A stretch of DNA of 42,072 nt, taken from contig DAOTKC010000011.1 in NCBI GenBank assembly GCA_035449045.1, positions 1 to 42,072 on the forward strand, written 5' to 3'. Of the stretch, positions 7,982-15,291 are shown piece by piece. Origin of the DNA: DAOTKC01 sp035449045. GTDB taxonomy: Bacteria; Bacillota; Clostridia; Christensenellales; CAG-917. Position numbers and translations under genes: made by a program. Numbering within the stretch: the first letter of the stretch is position 1; the number at the start of each line of letters is the position of its first letter. The notes under the pieces are model-generated. The model saw only the letters and a program-made list of their open reading frames with translations. It was not told where the DNA came from and made no database searches.

Positions 7982-9913
7982 TTATCGGCTTTTATAACCG
8001 TTAATATCTTCGCTCGGCGCATTCTCGGCATTTTTGGCTTCCTTCGGCTTATTCCCATCGGTCAATTTTTCTCGCTCGGCTTCAATCTCGCCCTCGGTCG
8101 CGCTTTCGGTTTTTTTGGCTTCCTCCGGCTTAATCTTATCGGGCAATTTTTCAGCCGTAGTTTCAATCTTGCTTTCTTCAGTCGCGCTTTCGGTTTTTTT
8201 GGCTTCCTCCGGCTTATTCTCATCGGTCAATTTTTCTCGCTCGGCTTCAATCTCGCCCTCGGTTGCGCTTTTGGTTTTTTTGGCTTCGGCTCCGCTCGTT
8301 ATAGGAGCATCGGATACGGTTTCGATTTTATCGACCGCATCGCCGGGCTTTTCCGAAGGCTCGTCCTTAGGCGAAAACTCGATAATCAAATCGTCTTCGT
8401 CGGGTTCCGCAACCACGGTTACGCCCTCTTCCGCGACGGCAGGAGCGGGAACGGCGAGAGCGGCCTGCTTCTCGGCGCGGCGCGTCTTAATAACGGCGGA
8501 AAGGCCTAGTAGCTGAAGTGTGATGAGCGGAGTCATAGCGACCATGGCGATGGCTCCGAAAGCATCCATCATGACGTTGCCGCCTCTGCCCATGCAGGCT
8601 CCTATCGCGAAGGGCAGCACGAACGCCGCCGTCATCGGACCGCTCGCCACGCCGCCGCTGTCGAAGGCTATTGCGGTGTATTTCGGCGGCACGAAGAAAG
8701 AAAGGGCGAGTGAAATAGCGTAGCCCGGCGCGACCAGCCACCAGATGGAAAGGCCGGTGAGCACGCGCGTCATGGCAAGTCCCAGCGCCGCGCCCATGCC
8801 GCACATAAGGAAAACCATCATAGTGCGCTTTTTGATGGTGCCGCCGCTCAGTTCCTCCACCTGTTCGTTCAAAACGTGGACGGCGGGCTCGGCGGCAACT
8901 ATGAAGAAGCCGATTAAAACGCCGATGGGAATAAGAAGCCAGCCGTAGCCGCTTTCCACGATGCGGTGCCCGAGAAGGGAGCCGACGGGTGAAAAACCGA
9001 CGTTGACGCCCGTCAAGAATAACACTAAACCGACGTAGACGTAAAGAATGCCGAAGAGCGTCCGCACGAAGACGACCTTGGGCATCTTCAAAGCGGCAAA
9101 ATTGAAAATTATAAAGAAGGCGATAATAGGCGCCAGCGCGATGCCGACGTCGGCCATAAAGCGGGGCATTTCAGTCAGAAATGCAATGAGCCCGCTTTCC
9201 GAGCCCACGACATGCTCGGTAAAGGCGCCGTTGGTGTCTTTCATGAAAAGCCCCAAAATCATGACGGCAAGAATGGGCCCGACGGAGGACAGCGCCACCC
9301 AGCCGAAGCTGTCTTCCATATCGCCGCCGCCCTTGAGCGCGGCTATGCCGATGCCGAAAGCCATGACGAAGGGAACCGTCATCGGGCCGGTGGTAACGCC
9401 GCCGCTGTCAAAAGAGAGCGACAAAAAGACCTTAGGCACAAAAATTCCCACTACAAAAACAATGCCGTAAAAAATGAGCATCAGCAGGCGGAAGCTTACC
9501 TTAAAATAGATTCTGAGCATCGCTACAATCATAAACAGCCCGACCGCGATGCCGATGGTGAAAATCAACAAATAGCTGTTGACGGCGCCCGAAAGCTGCT
9601 CGCCCAAAACGATTAGGTCGGGCTCGGCAATCGTCACCGCAATGCCCACGATAAAGCAAGTGAAAGCAATCAGGGGAAGCTTTTTGGTCTTGGTTAAGGC
9701 AGAGCCGATTTTAGTGCCGATTTCGACCATGGCGATGTCGGCGCCCAGCGAAAACAGCGCCATGCCCGCTATCAGCATAACGGCTCCGATTAAAAACTTG
9801 CCGACAAGCTCGCCGTCGAAAATTTTAACGAAAAAGCCGGCGACCAGGACAATCGCCGTTACGGGAAGAACGGAAATCAATGATTCTTTAAATTTCAGAA
9901 GGAGGTTTTTCAT
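7982..9913 (-). CDS. Double DUF1538 integral membrane protein with repetitive acidic tail
   Basis: This is a polytopic membrane protein of 643 residues made of two homologous DUF1538 halves. Each half has an AEP motif (97-99 and 341-343) and the signature FDSGGVxxGPMT (168-179 and 417-428). The membrane part ends near residue 478. From memory, separate DUF1538 proteins (UmpA/UmpB) were reported as a two-component Na+/H+ antiporter in a halophile; this gene looks like the fused form, but transport is unproven here. The tail (about 480-643) is cytoplasmic, rich in Glu and Lys, and carries three near-identical 27-28 residue repeats. The ATG has no Shine-Dalgarno and lies about 13 nt after the predicted transcription start. 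Two P-II-like genes follow in the same operon. Confidence 0.85.
   Translation of the reverse strand: MKNLLLKFKESLISVLPVTAIVLVAGFFVKIFDGELVGKFLIGAVMLIAGMALFSLGADIAMVEIGTKIGSALTKTKKLPLIAFTCFIVGIAVTIAEPDLIVLGEQLSGAVNSYLLIFTIGIAVGLFMIVAMLRIYFKVSFRLLMLIFYGIVFVVGIFVPKVFLSLSFDSGGVTTGPMTVPFVMAFGIGIAALKGGGDMEDSFGWVALSSVGPILAVMILGLFMKDTNGAFTEHVVGSESGLIAFLTEMPRFMADVGIALAPIIAFFIIFNFAALKMPKVVFVRTLFGILYVYVGLVLFLTGVNVGFSPVGSLLGHRIVESGYGWLLIPIGVLIGFFIVAAEPAVHVLNEQVEELSGGTIKKRTMMVFLMCGMGAALGLAMTRVLTGLSIWWLVAPGYAISLALSFFVPPKYTAIAFDSGGVASGPMTAAFVLPFAIGACMGRGGNVMMDAFGAIAMVAMTPLITLQLLGLSAVIKTRRAEKQAALAVPAPAVAEEGVTVVAEPDEDDLIIEFSPKDEPSEKPGDAVDKIETVSDAPITSGAEAKKTKSATEGEIEAEREKLTDENKPEEAKKTESATEESKIETTAEKLPDKIKPEEAKKTESATEGEIEAEREKLTDGNKPKEAKNAENAPSEDINGYKSR
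8042..8287 (-). repeat. Three tandem 81-84 bp repeats in the DUF1538 tail
   Basis: Three in-frame repeat units (8207-8287, 8123-8206 and 8042-8122, in coding order) encode 27, 28 and 27 residues, each opening EAKKTxSATE. The outer two are nearly identical (both GEIEAEREKLTD) and the middle one is diverged (ESKIETTAEKLPD). A partial fourth unit (EAKNAEN) follows. Copy number may vary between strains. Confidence 0.9.
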
Positions 9914-9932
9914 GCTTTATCGTAATAAAATT

Positions 9933-9961
9933 ATTATATATTAAAATCAGCTTGTTGTCAT
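9933..9961 (-). promoter_or_regulatory. Promoter of the DUF1538/P-II-like operon
   Basis: On the minus strand, ATGACA (9961-9956) and a consensus TATAAT (9938-9933) are separated by 17 bp. The expected start is only about 13 nt before the ATG at 9913. Confidence 0.7.
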
Positions 9962-10024
9962 TAAAATACCCGACATTAGTTGCCGTGTTGATTATAGTAT
10001 AACGCATATAAGTGGCAGTATCGC

Positions 10025-10053
10025 TTGAAAAAAGCTCCACTTGCTGGTAAACT
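10025..10053 (+). promoter_or_regulatory. Possible promoter giving a leaderless HTH transcript
   Basis: TTGAAA (10025-10030) and TAAACT (10048-10053) are 17 bp apart. The predicted start coincides with the ATG at 10060, which has no Shine-Dalgarno. Confidence 0.45.
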
Positions 10054-10059
10054 TAAAAT

Positions 10060-10263
10060 ATGATAAAAAACTATCCGCGCGAGTTCAAGCTGACAATGGC
10101 AAAAGCGGTTAAGTCGGGGCACTCGGTCAAAGAGCTTGCCAAGACCTACGGCCTCCAGCCGACCATGCTCTACCGCTGGACAGCGGAATACGCCGAATAC
10201 GGCGAGTCGGCCTTCCCCGGCAAGGGCGGCCTTAACTGCCATATAAAAGCGAAGCCCGAATAA
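10060..10263 (+). CDS. Orphan IS3-type OrfA helix-turn-helix protein (truncated remnant?)
   Basis: This 67-residue protein matches the N-terminal HTH of IS3-family OrfA (HTH_Tnp_1): YPREFKLTMAKAVKSGHSVKELAKTYGLQPTMLYRWTAEY pattern (5-44), then FPGKG (52-56). Complete OrfA proteins continue with a leucine-zipper coiled coil; this one stops about eleven residues after FPGKG. No OrfB integrase, terminal inverted repeats or target duplication are visible nearby. It is therefore either a decayed element next to tRNA-Thr or a retained stand-alone DNA-binding protein. A promoter-like sequence immediately upstream would produce a leaderless mRNA. Function unknown. Confidence 0.6.
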   Translation: MIKNYPREFKLTMAKAVKSGHSVKELAKTYGLQPTMLYRWTAEYAEYGESAFPGKGGLNCHIKAKPE

Positions 10264-10370
10264 GGATAGTTAATACTGCAAATGGAAAAATGTTGAATAC
10301 GCGAAAGCGCACATGTTGGGGGGCTCGCATTGTGGCTTTCGTTGCACGTCCTTTGTAAGGCCGGAAATAA

Positions 10371-10400
10371 AAAAAGATAGGAGCTCTTTCCTATCTTTTT
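10371..10400 (-). terminator. Intrinsic terminator of tRNA-Thr
   Basis: AAAAAGATAGGA (10400-10389 on the minus strand) pairs with TCCTATCTTTTT (10382-10371) around a 6 nt loop, with T residues at the end. It directly follows the tRNA. Confidence 0.88.
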
Positions 10401-10401
10401 G

Positions 10402-10477
10402 TGGAGCTGCTAGGCAGATTTGAACTGCCGACCCCGTCCTTACCAAGGACGTGCTCTACCGACTGAGCCATAGCAGC
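10402..10477 (-). tRNA. tRNA-Thr (anticodon GGT)
   Basis: This is a 76 nt tRNA on the minus strand with an encoded CCA. The acceptor arms GCTGCTA and TAGCAGC are fully complementary. The anticodon stem CGTCC/GGACG encloses TTGGTAA, giving GGT (Thr, ACC/ACU). The T-arm contains GTTCAAATC. Confidence 0.95.
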
Positions 10478-10537
10478 ATTCGGGTTTAGCGCGGATAAGC
10501 CAGACCTATAAAACCGCGCAGGATTTTAAGCTTTCAC

Positions 10538-10566
10538 AGTATAGCAAATAAGGTTTTATTAGTCAA
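10538..10566 (-). promoter_or_regulatory. Sigma-70-type promoter of tRNA-Thr
   Basis: TTGACT (10566-10561) and TATACT (10543-10538) on the minus strand are 17 bp apart, a near-consensus promoter about 60 bp before the tRNA. Confidence 0.8.
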
Positions 10567-11198
10567 GTAAATTGCGATTTTAACAGAGTTTAGTTAAATT
10601 TTGTTTGGAAAATTTTTTGCGTGTAAAATTCCCTACTACTGATATGTTTAAGTAGCCCGACGCGAATCGGCGGGAGGGATTAAGTAAAAGAGCGCTTTTG
10701 CGAAGAAAAAACGCCTAAAACGAAGCGTTGTTATGCGACAAAATATTTAAAAAAATCTCATAAAAATTCAAAAACTGACAAAACAGAAATTTTGCCGCCC
10801 ATGTAATGCCCCTAAAATGTCTCGTTTTTCATATTTGATTGTGAAGAATCGGTGAAAATTGACATTTTGCTAAAAAAGTATGGCAAAACCACACTGAATG
10901 TGATAAAATGTATAATGTAGAGAGGATATTGAGGCACCGTTTGTTTAATCTTAGCGGCAAAACCGCAATCACAACCTAGTTTCTCTAGTTGTTTACTTAA
11001 ATCGGCTCTGCCGCAAACCCGTGTTACCAAAGATTAAGTCGGGAGCACGGGGTATATTCTTATCCATTCTGCCGAAGACTTGCAACAAAAACCCGCGCTT
11101 CTTTTTTCATAGACCGCTAATATACTGTTAATATGCGGTTTTGGAAAAAAAACTATATACTGCCGCATAAATAATAATGTTGAATTTAGGGAAGTGAT
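10567..11198. other. AT-rich intergenic region with no supported gene
   Basis: This 632 bp stretch between the tRNA-Thr promoter and the lipoprotein gene holds no convincing gene. A 72-codon minus-strand frame at 10812-11030 has no recognisable family, no ribosome site and unusual composition, so I left it out. A TATAAT at 10912-10917 lacks a good -35 partner. The last 30 bp contain the lipoprotein's ribosome site. Confidence 0.5.
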
Positions 11199-11900
11199 AT
11201 GATGAAGTCAAAAAAAATAGTTTTACCGGTCGTGGCGTTTGTTCTGATGTGTTCCGTCTGCATTTTCGGTTCGGCATGCTCGCTGTTTTCTGCGGCTTCC
11301 TTGAACAAAAGCCTTAAAGGAGCCGAGGAATATACCTTTAAAGTTTACTATACCGATACCGCCAAAAGCACCGCGCCCGTCTACGTCGTGTGCACCAAAA
11401 AGGGCGACGCATATGCCTACCGCTTCAGCAAGAGCGGTTACGACAACAAAGTGCTGTCCTACCGCCACCTCTTTACGGGCGGCGCGTTCTACGAAATCGA
11501 AGAGCGGCGCTCCGACGAGTCGATTGTCTGGAGCGGCAGCTATAAAAAGACCACCGAAGTCGACCCCAAGAGCGATCTGAATTTTATTTATAAATACACC
11601 GTCGAAATGATAAGCGGCAGCTATGCCTCGCTTCTTGATGAGGGCGTAGATACCAAATGTGAAGGAAAATCCGCCAAAAAATACGACTTCGAGCTGGGCG
11701 GCGCCAGCTACTCCTACGTTTTCGCAACCTCCGACAACACCATTATAAGAATCGAAATAAAGACGGACACAGGCACAAAGACGCTGATTTTCCGCGAATT
11801 TAACTTTTCCGAAGCCTCCGACATCTATTTCGCCAATCCCGAAGAAAGCAGCTATTATAACGCCGTCCAAAACTTCACTTACGCTTTCGATATAAGTTGA
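11199..11900 (+). CDS. Predicted lipoprotein, unknown function
   Basis: This is a 233-residue secreted lipoprotein. The N-terminus is basic (MMKSKK), followed by a hydrophobic core and a lipobox-like FGSAC with the lipidation Cys at position 27. The mature part contains many Ser, Tyr and Lys residues and alternating beta-like segments. I see no enzymatic motif, and the fold resembles small lipoproteins of unknown role (DUF-type) in Clostridia. Start at 11199 or the next codon (11202); both follow GGGAAGTGAT. It is monocistronic and ends about 75 bp before the aromatic operon promoter. Confidence 0.75.
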   Translation: MMKSKKIVLPVVAFVLMCSVCIFGSACSLFSAASLNKSLKGAEEYTFKVYYTDTAKSTAPVYVVCTKKGDAYAYRFSKSGYDNKVLSYRHLFTGGAFYEIEERRSDESIVWSGSYKKTTEVDPKSDLNFIYKYTVEMISGSYASLLDEGVDTKCEGKSAKKYDFELGGASYSYVFATSDNTIIRIEIKTDTGTKTLIFREFNFSEASDIYFANPEESSYYNAVQNFTYAFDIS

Positions 11901-11976
11901 AAAAACAGTAGAATTCACGGCGCGCCCTTGTGATAAAAAAGTCATATGCGCGCCATAAAAAAACAAAAAAAAATTA

Positions 11977-12005
11977 TTGACAACCTTAAAGCCGTGCTCT
12001 ATACT
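11977..12005 (+). promoter_or_regulatory. Promoter of the aromatic amino acid operon
   Basis: A consensus TTGACA (11977-11982) and TATACT (12000-12005) are spaced by exactly 17 bp. The predicted start near 12012 leaves only about nine bases before the leader peptide ATG. Confidence 0.88.
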
Positions 12006-12020
12006 GATAAAAAGGTCACT

Positions 12021-12095
12021 ATGAAAACAAAAACCGTATCTTACGAATTCGCTTTTTACTTTTACGGCTACTATTTTAGTAAGTCGTCTTTTTGA
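12021..12095 (+). CDS. Phe/Tyr-rich leader peptide of the aro operon attenuator
   Basis: This is a 24-codon open frame directly after the operon promoter, preceded by AAAGGT. The product contains five Phe and five Tyr, eight of them within residues 10-19 (FAFYFYGYYF). This is the classic composition of a transcription-attenuation leader, comparable in principle to the pheA and pheST leaders of enteric bacteria. The peptide itself is probably not functional; translating it reports the supply of charged tRNA-Phe and tRNA-Tyr. The stop codon (12093-12095) lies 3 bases before the antiterminator strand. A ribosome finishing the peptide would mask that strand, whereas one stalled in the aromatic run would leave it free. 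Codons are seen directly; the mechanism is inferred. Confidence 0.85.
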   Translation: MKTKTVSYEFAFYFYGYYFSKSSF

Positions 12096-12098
12096 GTT

Positions 12099-12161
12099 GC
12101 GGTTAAGGATATTAAAGCCAAGGAAAAACTATATTTAACCGCCTAAAAAGGCGGTTTTTTT
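12099..12161 (+). promoter_or_regulatory. Attenuator: antiterminator and terminator of the aro operon
   Basis: The terminator is AACCGCCT (12137-12144) pairing with AGGCGGTT (12149-12156), followed by TTTTTTT (12155-12161). The alternative pairing is GCGGTTAA (12099-12106) with TTAACCGC (12135-12142), an exact 8 bp complement that removes the left arm of the terminator. This mutually exclusive arrangement immediately after the Phe/Tyr leader peptide is a textbook ribosome-mediated attenuator. No T-box sequence (such as AGGGTGGNACCGCG) is present. Confidence 0.85.
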
Positions 12162-12336
12162 ATATCAAAACCATGTATAACAAATAATGCACTTAAACAC
12201 CAAAACAAAATCTTGTGATTGAATGGAACTCATCCATAGAAAATAAAATCAAACCTAAGTAACCAAGCAATATTAAACGCAGAAATTTTTAAGCAATATA
12301 GACCTAGAGTAAAACCCGCAAATAAAGAGGTAAGCC

Positions 12337-13350
12337 ATGATAGTAGTCATCAAAAACAGCGAAAGCGGCAAGCAACTCGACAATCTTTTAAGATGGATAA
12401 AGGGCTTGGGGCTCGGCATCCATATAAGCCGCGGCGAAAAGTCGACGGTCATCGGGCTCATCGGCGACACGTCAAAGGTCGATATCGACCTGCTCCGTTC
12501 CCTCGACATCGTCGAAAACGTCACCCGAATTCAGGAGCCTTTCAAAAACGCCAACCGCAAGTTCCACCCCGAGGATTCGGTAATCGAGGTCGGCGGCGTC
12601 AAGTTCGGCGGCAAGCACTTTCAAATCATCGCGGGCCCTTGCTCGGTGGAGTCGGAAAGGCAGGTCATTGAAATCGCTCAAGCGGTCAAGGCGGCGGGCG
12701 CGGCGGTGCTCAGGGGCGGCGCCTTCAAGCCCAGAAGCTCGCCCTATTCCTTCCAAGGACTGGGGCTCGAGGGGCTTAAATACCTTATTAAAGCGCGCGA
12801 GGAAACCGGCCTTCCCATTGTGACCGAGCTCATGAGCGAGAAATATCTTGACGCCTTCGCCGACGTCGACATCGTGCAAATCGGCGCTCGCAACATGCAG
12901 AACTTCGAGCTGCTAAAAGAAGTCGGTAAAATCAACAAGCCCGTCCTTTTGAAGCGCGGCCTCGCCAACACCATCGAGGAATGGCTGATGAGCGCGGAAT
13001 ATATCATGGCGGAGGGCAATTCCGAGGTCATTTTATGCGAGCGGGGAATCCGCACTTTCGAGCCCTACACGAGAAACACGCTTGACCTTTCGGCAATTCC
13101 CATTTTAAAAGAAAAAACGCATCTTCCCGTCATAGTCGACCCCAGCCACGCCTCGGGGCAGTCGCGGCTGGTTCGCCCGCTGTCGCTCGCCTCGGTGGGC
13201 GCGGGCGCCGACGGGCTTATTATCGAGGTGCACAACAATCCCGAATGTGCGCTCTGCGACGGCGCGCAGTCCTTAAAGCCCGATCAGTTCGCCGAGCTCG
13301 CCTCGGCCGTCCGCGGCATGCTGGACATCGTTGGCAAGGAGACATTCTGA
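12337..13350 (+). CDS. aroF: 3-deoxy-7-phosphoheptulonate (DAHP) synthase, type I-beta with regulatory N-domain
   Basis: This enzyme condenses PEP and erythrose-4-phosphate, the first step of the shikimate pathway. It has 337 residues. Residues 1-66 form the ferredoxin-like (ACT-related) regulatory domain seen in Thermotoga-type DAHP synthases, where Tyr or Phe gives feedback inhibition. The catalytic barrel shows AGPCSVES (99-106), LRGGAFKPRSSPYSFQG (125-141), KRGLANT and VDPSHASGQ. It is the first structural gene after the attenuator, 175 bp beyond the terminator, and its ATG follows AGAGGTAAG. Its stop overlaps the tyrA start by one base. Expected regulation is therefore both allosteric and by attenuation. 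Family assignment is secure. Confidence 0.96.
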   Translation: MIVVIKNSESGKQLDNLLRWIKGLGLGIHISRGEKSTVIGLIGDTSKVDIDLLRSLDIVENVTRIQEPFKNANRKFHPEDSVIEVGGVKFGGKHFQIIAGPCSVESERQVIEIAQAVKAAGAAVLRGGAFKPRSSPYSFQGLGLEGLKYLIKAREETGLPIVTELMSEKYLDAFADVDIVQIGARNMQNFELLKEVGKINKPVLLKRGLANTIEEWLMSAEYIMAEGNSEVILCERGIRTFEPYTRNTLDLSAIPILKEKTHLPVIVDPSHASGQSRLVRPLSLASVGAGADGLIIEVHNNPECALCDGAQSLKPDQFAELASAVRGMLDIVGKETF

Positions 13351-14210
13351 TGAAAATTGTCATATTCGGGCTGGGGCTTATCGGCGGCTCGCTTGGCCGC
13401 GCCGCCGTCAAAAAGACCGGACACACCGTGCTCGGCTTTGACATAAGTGAGGCGGCGCGGCTCAAGGCCAAACTTCTCGGCGCCGTCCACGCCGACGTCA
13501 CCGAGGAAAATATCGGCGAGGCCGACCTCGTCATCTTCGCGCTCAACCCTTCCGCCGCCGTCAAGGCAATGAACGACACCGTAAAAAAATTAAAAGACGG
13601 CGCAGTCGTCATCGACTGCTGCGGCACCAAGCGGAAAATAATCGCCGAAATGCAGCGCCTCTGCGCCGAATATCCCGAGATAAGTTTCGCGGGCGTCCAT
13701 CCCATGGCCGGTCGCGAATTCAGCGGAATTGAGCATTCCATGGCAACGCTTTTTGAGCGCGCCTACATCATAGTCACGCCGGTGCACACGCCCATTGAGC
13801 CGCTCTATCGCGTCAAGCAATTTTTCTTGGAAATCGGTTGCGAGGGGATAGTGGTTTCGTCGGCCGAAAAGCACGACAAGCTCATTTCCTACACCTCACA
13901 GCTAGCCCATGTCGTGTCATCGGCCTACATTAAAAATCCGCTGGCGGGCGATTATTTGGGTTTTTCGGCGGGAAGCTTTCGCGATATGACAAGGGTAGCC
14001 AAACTCAATCCCGATATGTGGACGGAGCTGTTTTTGGAAAACGGCGACAACCTTACCGAGCAAATCGACCGCTTAATTTTTGATCTAGGCGAATACCGCG
14101 ACGCCATAGCCTCGGGCAACGGAAAGAAACTTCGCGCCCTCCTTGCCGAAGGGAATCAAAAGAAAGAGGAAATCGAAAGCTTAAGACGGAAGAAAAATTT
14201 AAGCGAATAA
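13350..14210 (+). CDS. tyrA: Prephenate dehydrogenase
   Basis: TyrA oxidatively decarboxylates prephenate to 4-hydroxyphenylpyruvate, leading to tyrosine. The 286-residue protein begins with the Rossmann motif GLGLIGGSLGRA (7-18) and an acidic residue ending beta-2 (GFDIS), which favours NAD+. The central HPMAGREFSGI carries the catalytic His. Helical C-terminal parts include SQLAHVVSSAY and SFRDMTRVA, typical of the family. No C-terminal ACT domain is present, so direct Tyr feedback may be weak. I chose the ATG at 13350, which overlaps the aroF stop (TGATG); a longer frame from 13245 lies inside aroF and adds an unrelated Arg-rich stretch. Confidence 0.95.
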   Translation: MKIVIFGLGLIGGSLGRAAVKKTGHTVLGFDISEAARLKAKLLGAVHADVTEENIGEADLVIFALNPSAAVKAMNDTVKKLKDGAVVIDCCGTKRKIIAEMQRLCAEYPEISFAGVHPMAGREFSGIEHSMATLFERAYIIVTPVHTPIEPLYRVKQFFLEIGCEGIVVSSAEKHDKLISYTSQLAHVVSSAYIKNPLAGDYLGFSAGSFRDMTRVAKLNPDMWTELFLENGDNLTEQIDRLIFDLGEYRDAIASGNGKKLRALLAEGNQKKEEIESLRRKKNLSE

Positions 14211-14256
14211 TTAATCGCCATTAGAAGCGGAATCTACCGAAAATTATAAGGAAATT

Positions 14257-15291
14257 ATGATAATTAATGTTAAAGCAAGTAAACCCTATAAAATCCACCT
14301 CGGAAACGGGCTTATTAATGAAGCAAAAAACATTTTGGCGGATTTTAAGTTTGATAAGGCGTTCATTTTGACCGACGAAGCGGTAGGCGCTCTCTATCTT
14401 GACGCTTTGAAAGGGGCACTAAAAGGCATAGACGTTTATTCTTATTCGATAAAATGCGGCGAACGGCATAAAAACATCAACACCTATTTGAAAATAACGG
14501 AAGCGATGTCCAAAGCGAGAATGACGCGCGGCGATCTCTTGATCGGCTTGGGCGGCGGCGTTATCTGCGACCTTGCGGGATTTGCCGCCGCCACTTATAT
14601 GCGCGGGCTAAAGCTGGCGCTGTTTCCCACCACCTTTCTCGCCGGCATCGACGCCGCGATAGGCGGCAAGAACGGCGTGGACACCGACTTCGGCAAGAAT
14701 ATGTTGGGCACCATCCGCCAGCCCGATGCCGTGATATATGATATTTCCACCTTAAAGACGCTGTCGAGCGAAGAAATTAAAAACGGGATAGGCGAGGGCA
14801 TCAAATACGCCGTGCTTGACGGCGGCGAGCTTTTTGATATTCTGAAAGCGGGGCTTAATGATGACAACATTTTAAGGTTTTGCGAGCTTTCGATAAGGCT
14901 TAAATGCCGATACGTCGAGCTCGACGAAGAAGAGAAAGGGTTAAGAAGGCTTTTAAACCTCGGCCACACCGCGGCGCACGCCATCGAAAAGCTGTCCGAC
15001 TATAAAATACCTCACGGCGCGGCGGTGGTAAAGGGCTTGGCGCTCATAGCCGACGCCTCGGCGCGCGCAGCGAAGCTCGGCGAGCGGGAGCGCGCCGAAA
15101 TTTTCTCGCTCATCGAAAAATACGGCTTTGATACAAAAGTTGAGCTTTCTGTTTCCCAACTGCTTGAGGTGATAAAAAGCGACAAAAAGGGGACGGGAAA
15201 GAACGGCATAACCATCGCCGATATAGTCAGCATCGGCGACTGCCGCGAGCGGTATCTGGACTTTGGTGAGCTTGGAGAGTATCTGTCATGA
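14257..15291 (+). CDS. aroB: 3-dehydroquinate synthase
   Basis: AroB converts DAHP to 3-dehydroquinate, using NAD+ and a divalent metal. The 344-residue protein has the nucleotide-binding GLGGGVICDLAGFAAATYMRG region (about 88-108), the PTTFLAGIDAAIGGKNGVD segment, GKNMLGTIRQP, and the metal-binding helix LNLGHTAAHAIE. The ATG follows AAGGAAATT. The spacing from tyrA is 46 bp and the stop overlaps the aroA start (ATGA), so it is part of the operon. Length and motifs are standard. Confidence 0.96.
   Translation: MIINVKASKPYKIHLGNGLINEAKNILADFKFDKAFILTDEAVGALYLDALKGALKGIDVYSYSIKCGERHKNINTYLKITEAMSKARMTRGDLLIGLGGGVICDLAGFAAATYMRGLKLALFPTTFLAGIDAAIGGKNGVDTDFGKNMLGTIRQPDAVIYDISTLKTLSSEEIKNGIGEGIKYAVLDGGELFDILKAGLNDDNILRFCELSIRLKCRYVELDEEEKGLRRLLNLGHTAAHAIEKLSDYKIPHGAAVVKGLALIADASARAAKLGERERAEIFSLIEKYGFDTKVELSVSQLLEVIKSDKKGTGKNGITIADIVSIGDCRERYLDFGELGEYLS

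Noticed and set aside
7919..8509. Plus-strand repetitive Phe/Gly-rich open frame
   Set aside because: It is the antisense translation of the DUF1538 tail repeats.
10812..11030. 72-codon minus-strand open frame in an intergenic region
   Set aside because: No ribosome site, no recognisable motif and atypical composition compared with neighbouring genes.
12096..12336. T-box riboswitch upstream of aroF
   Set aside because: No T-box motif or specifier-loop architecture is seen; the Phe/Tyr leader peptide with a small terminator explains the region.
13245..13349. Longer tyrA start
   Set aside because: The added N-terminus is Arg-rich and lies in the aroF coding sequence; the ATG at 13350 gives the normal Rossmann start.
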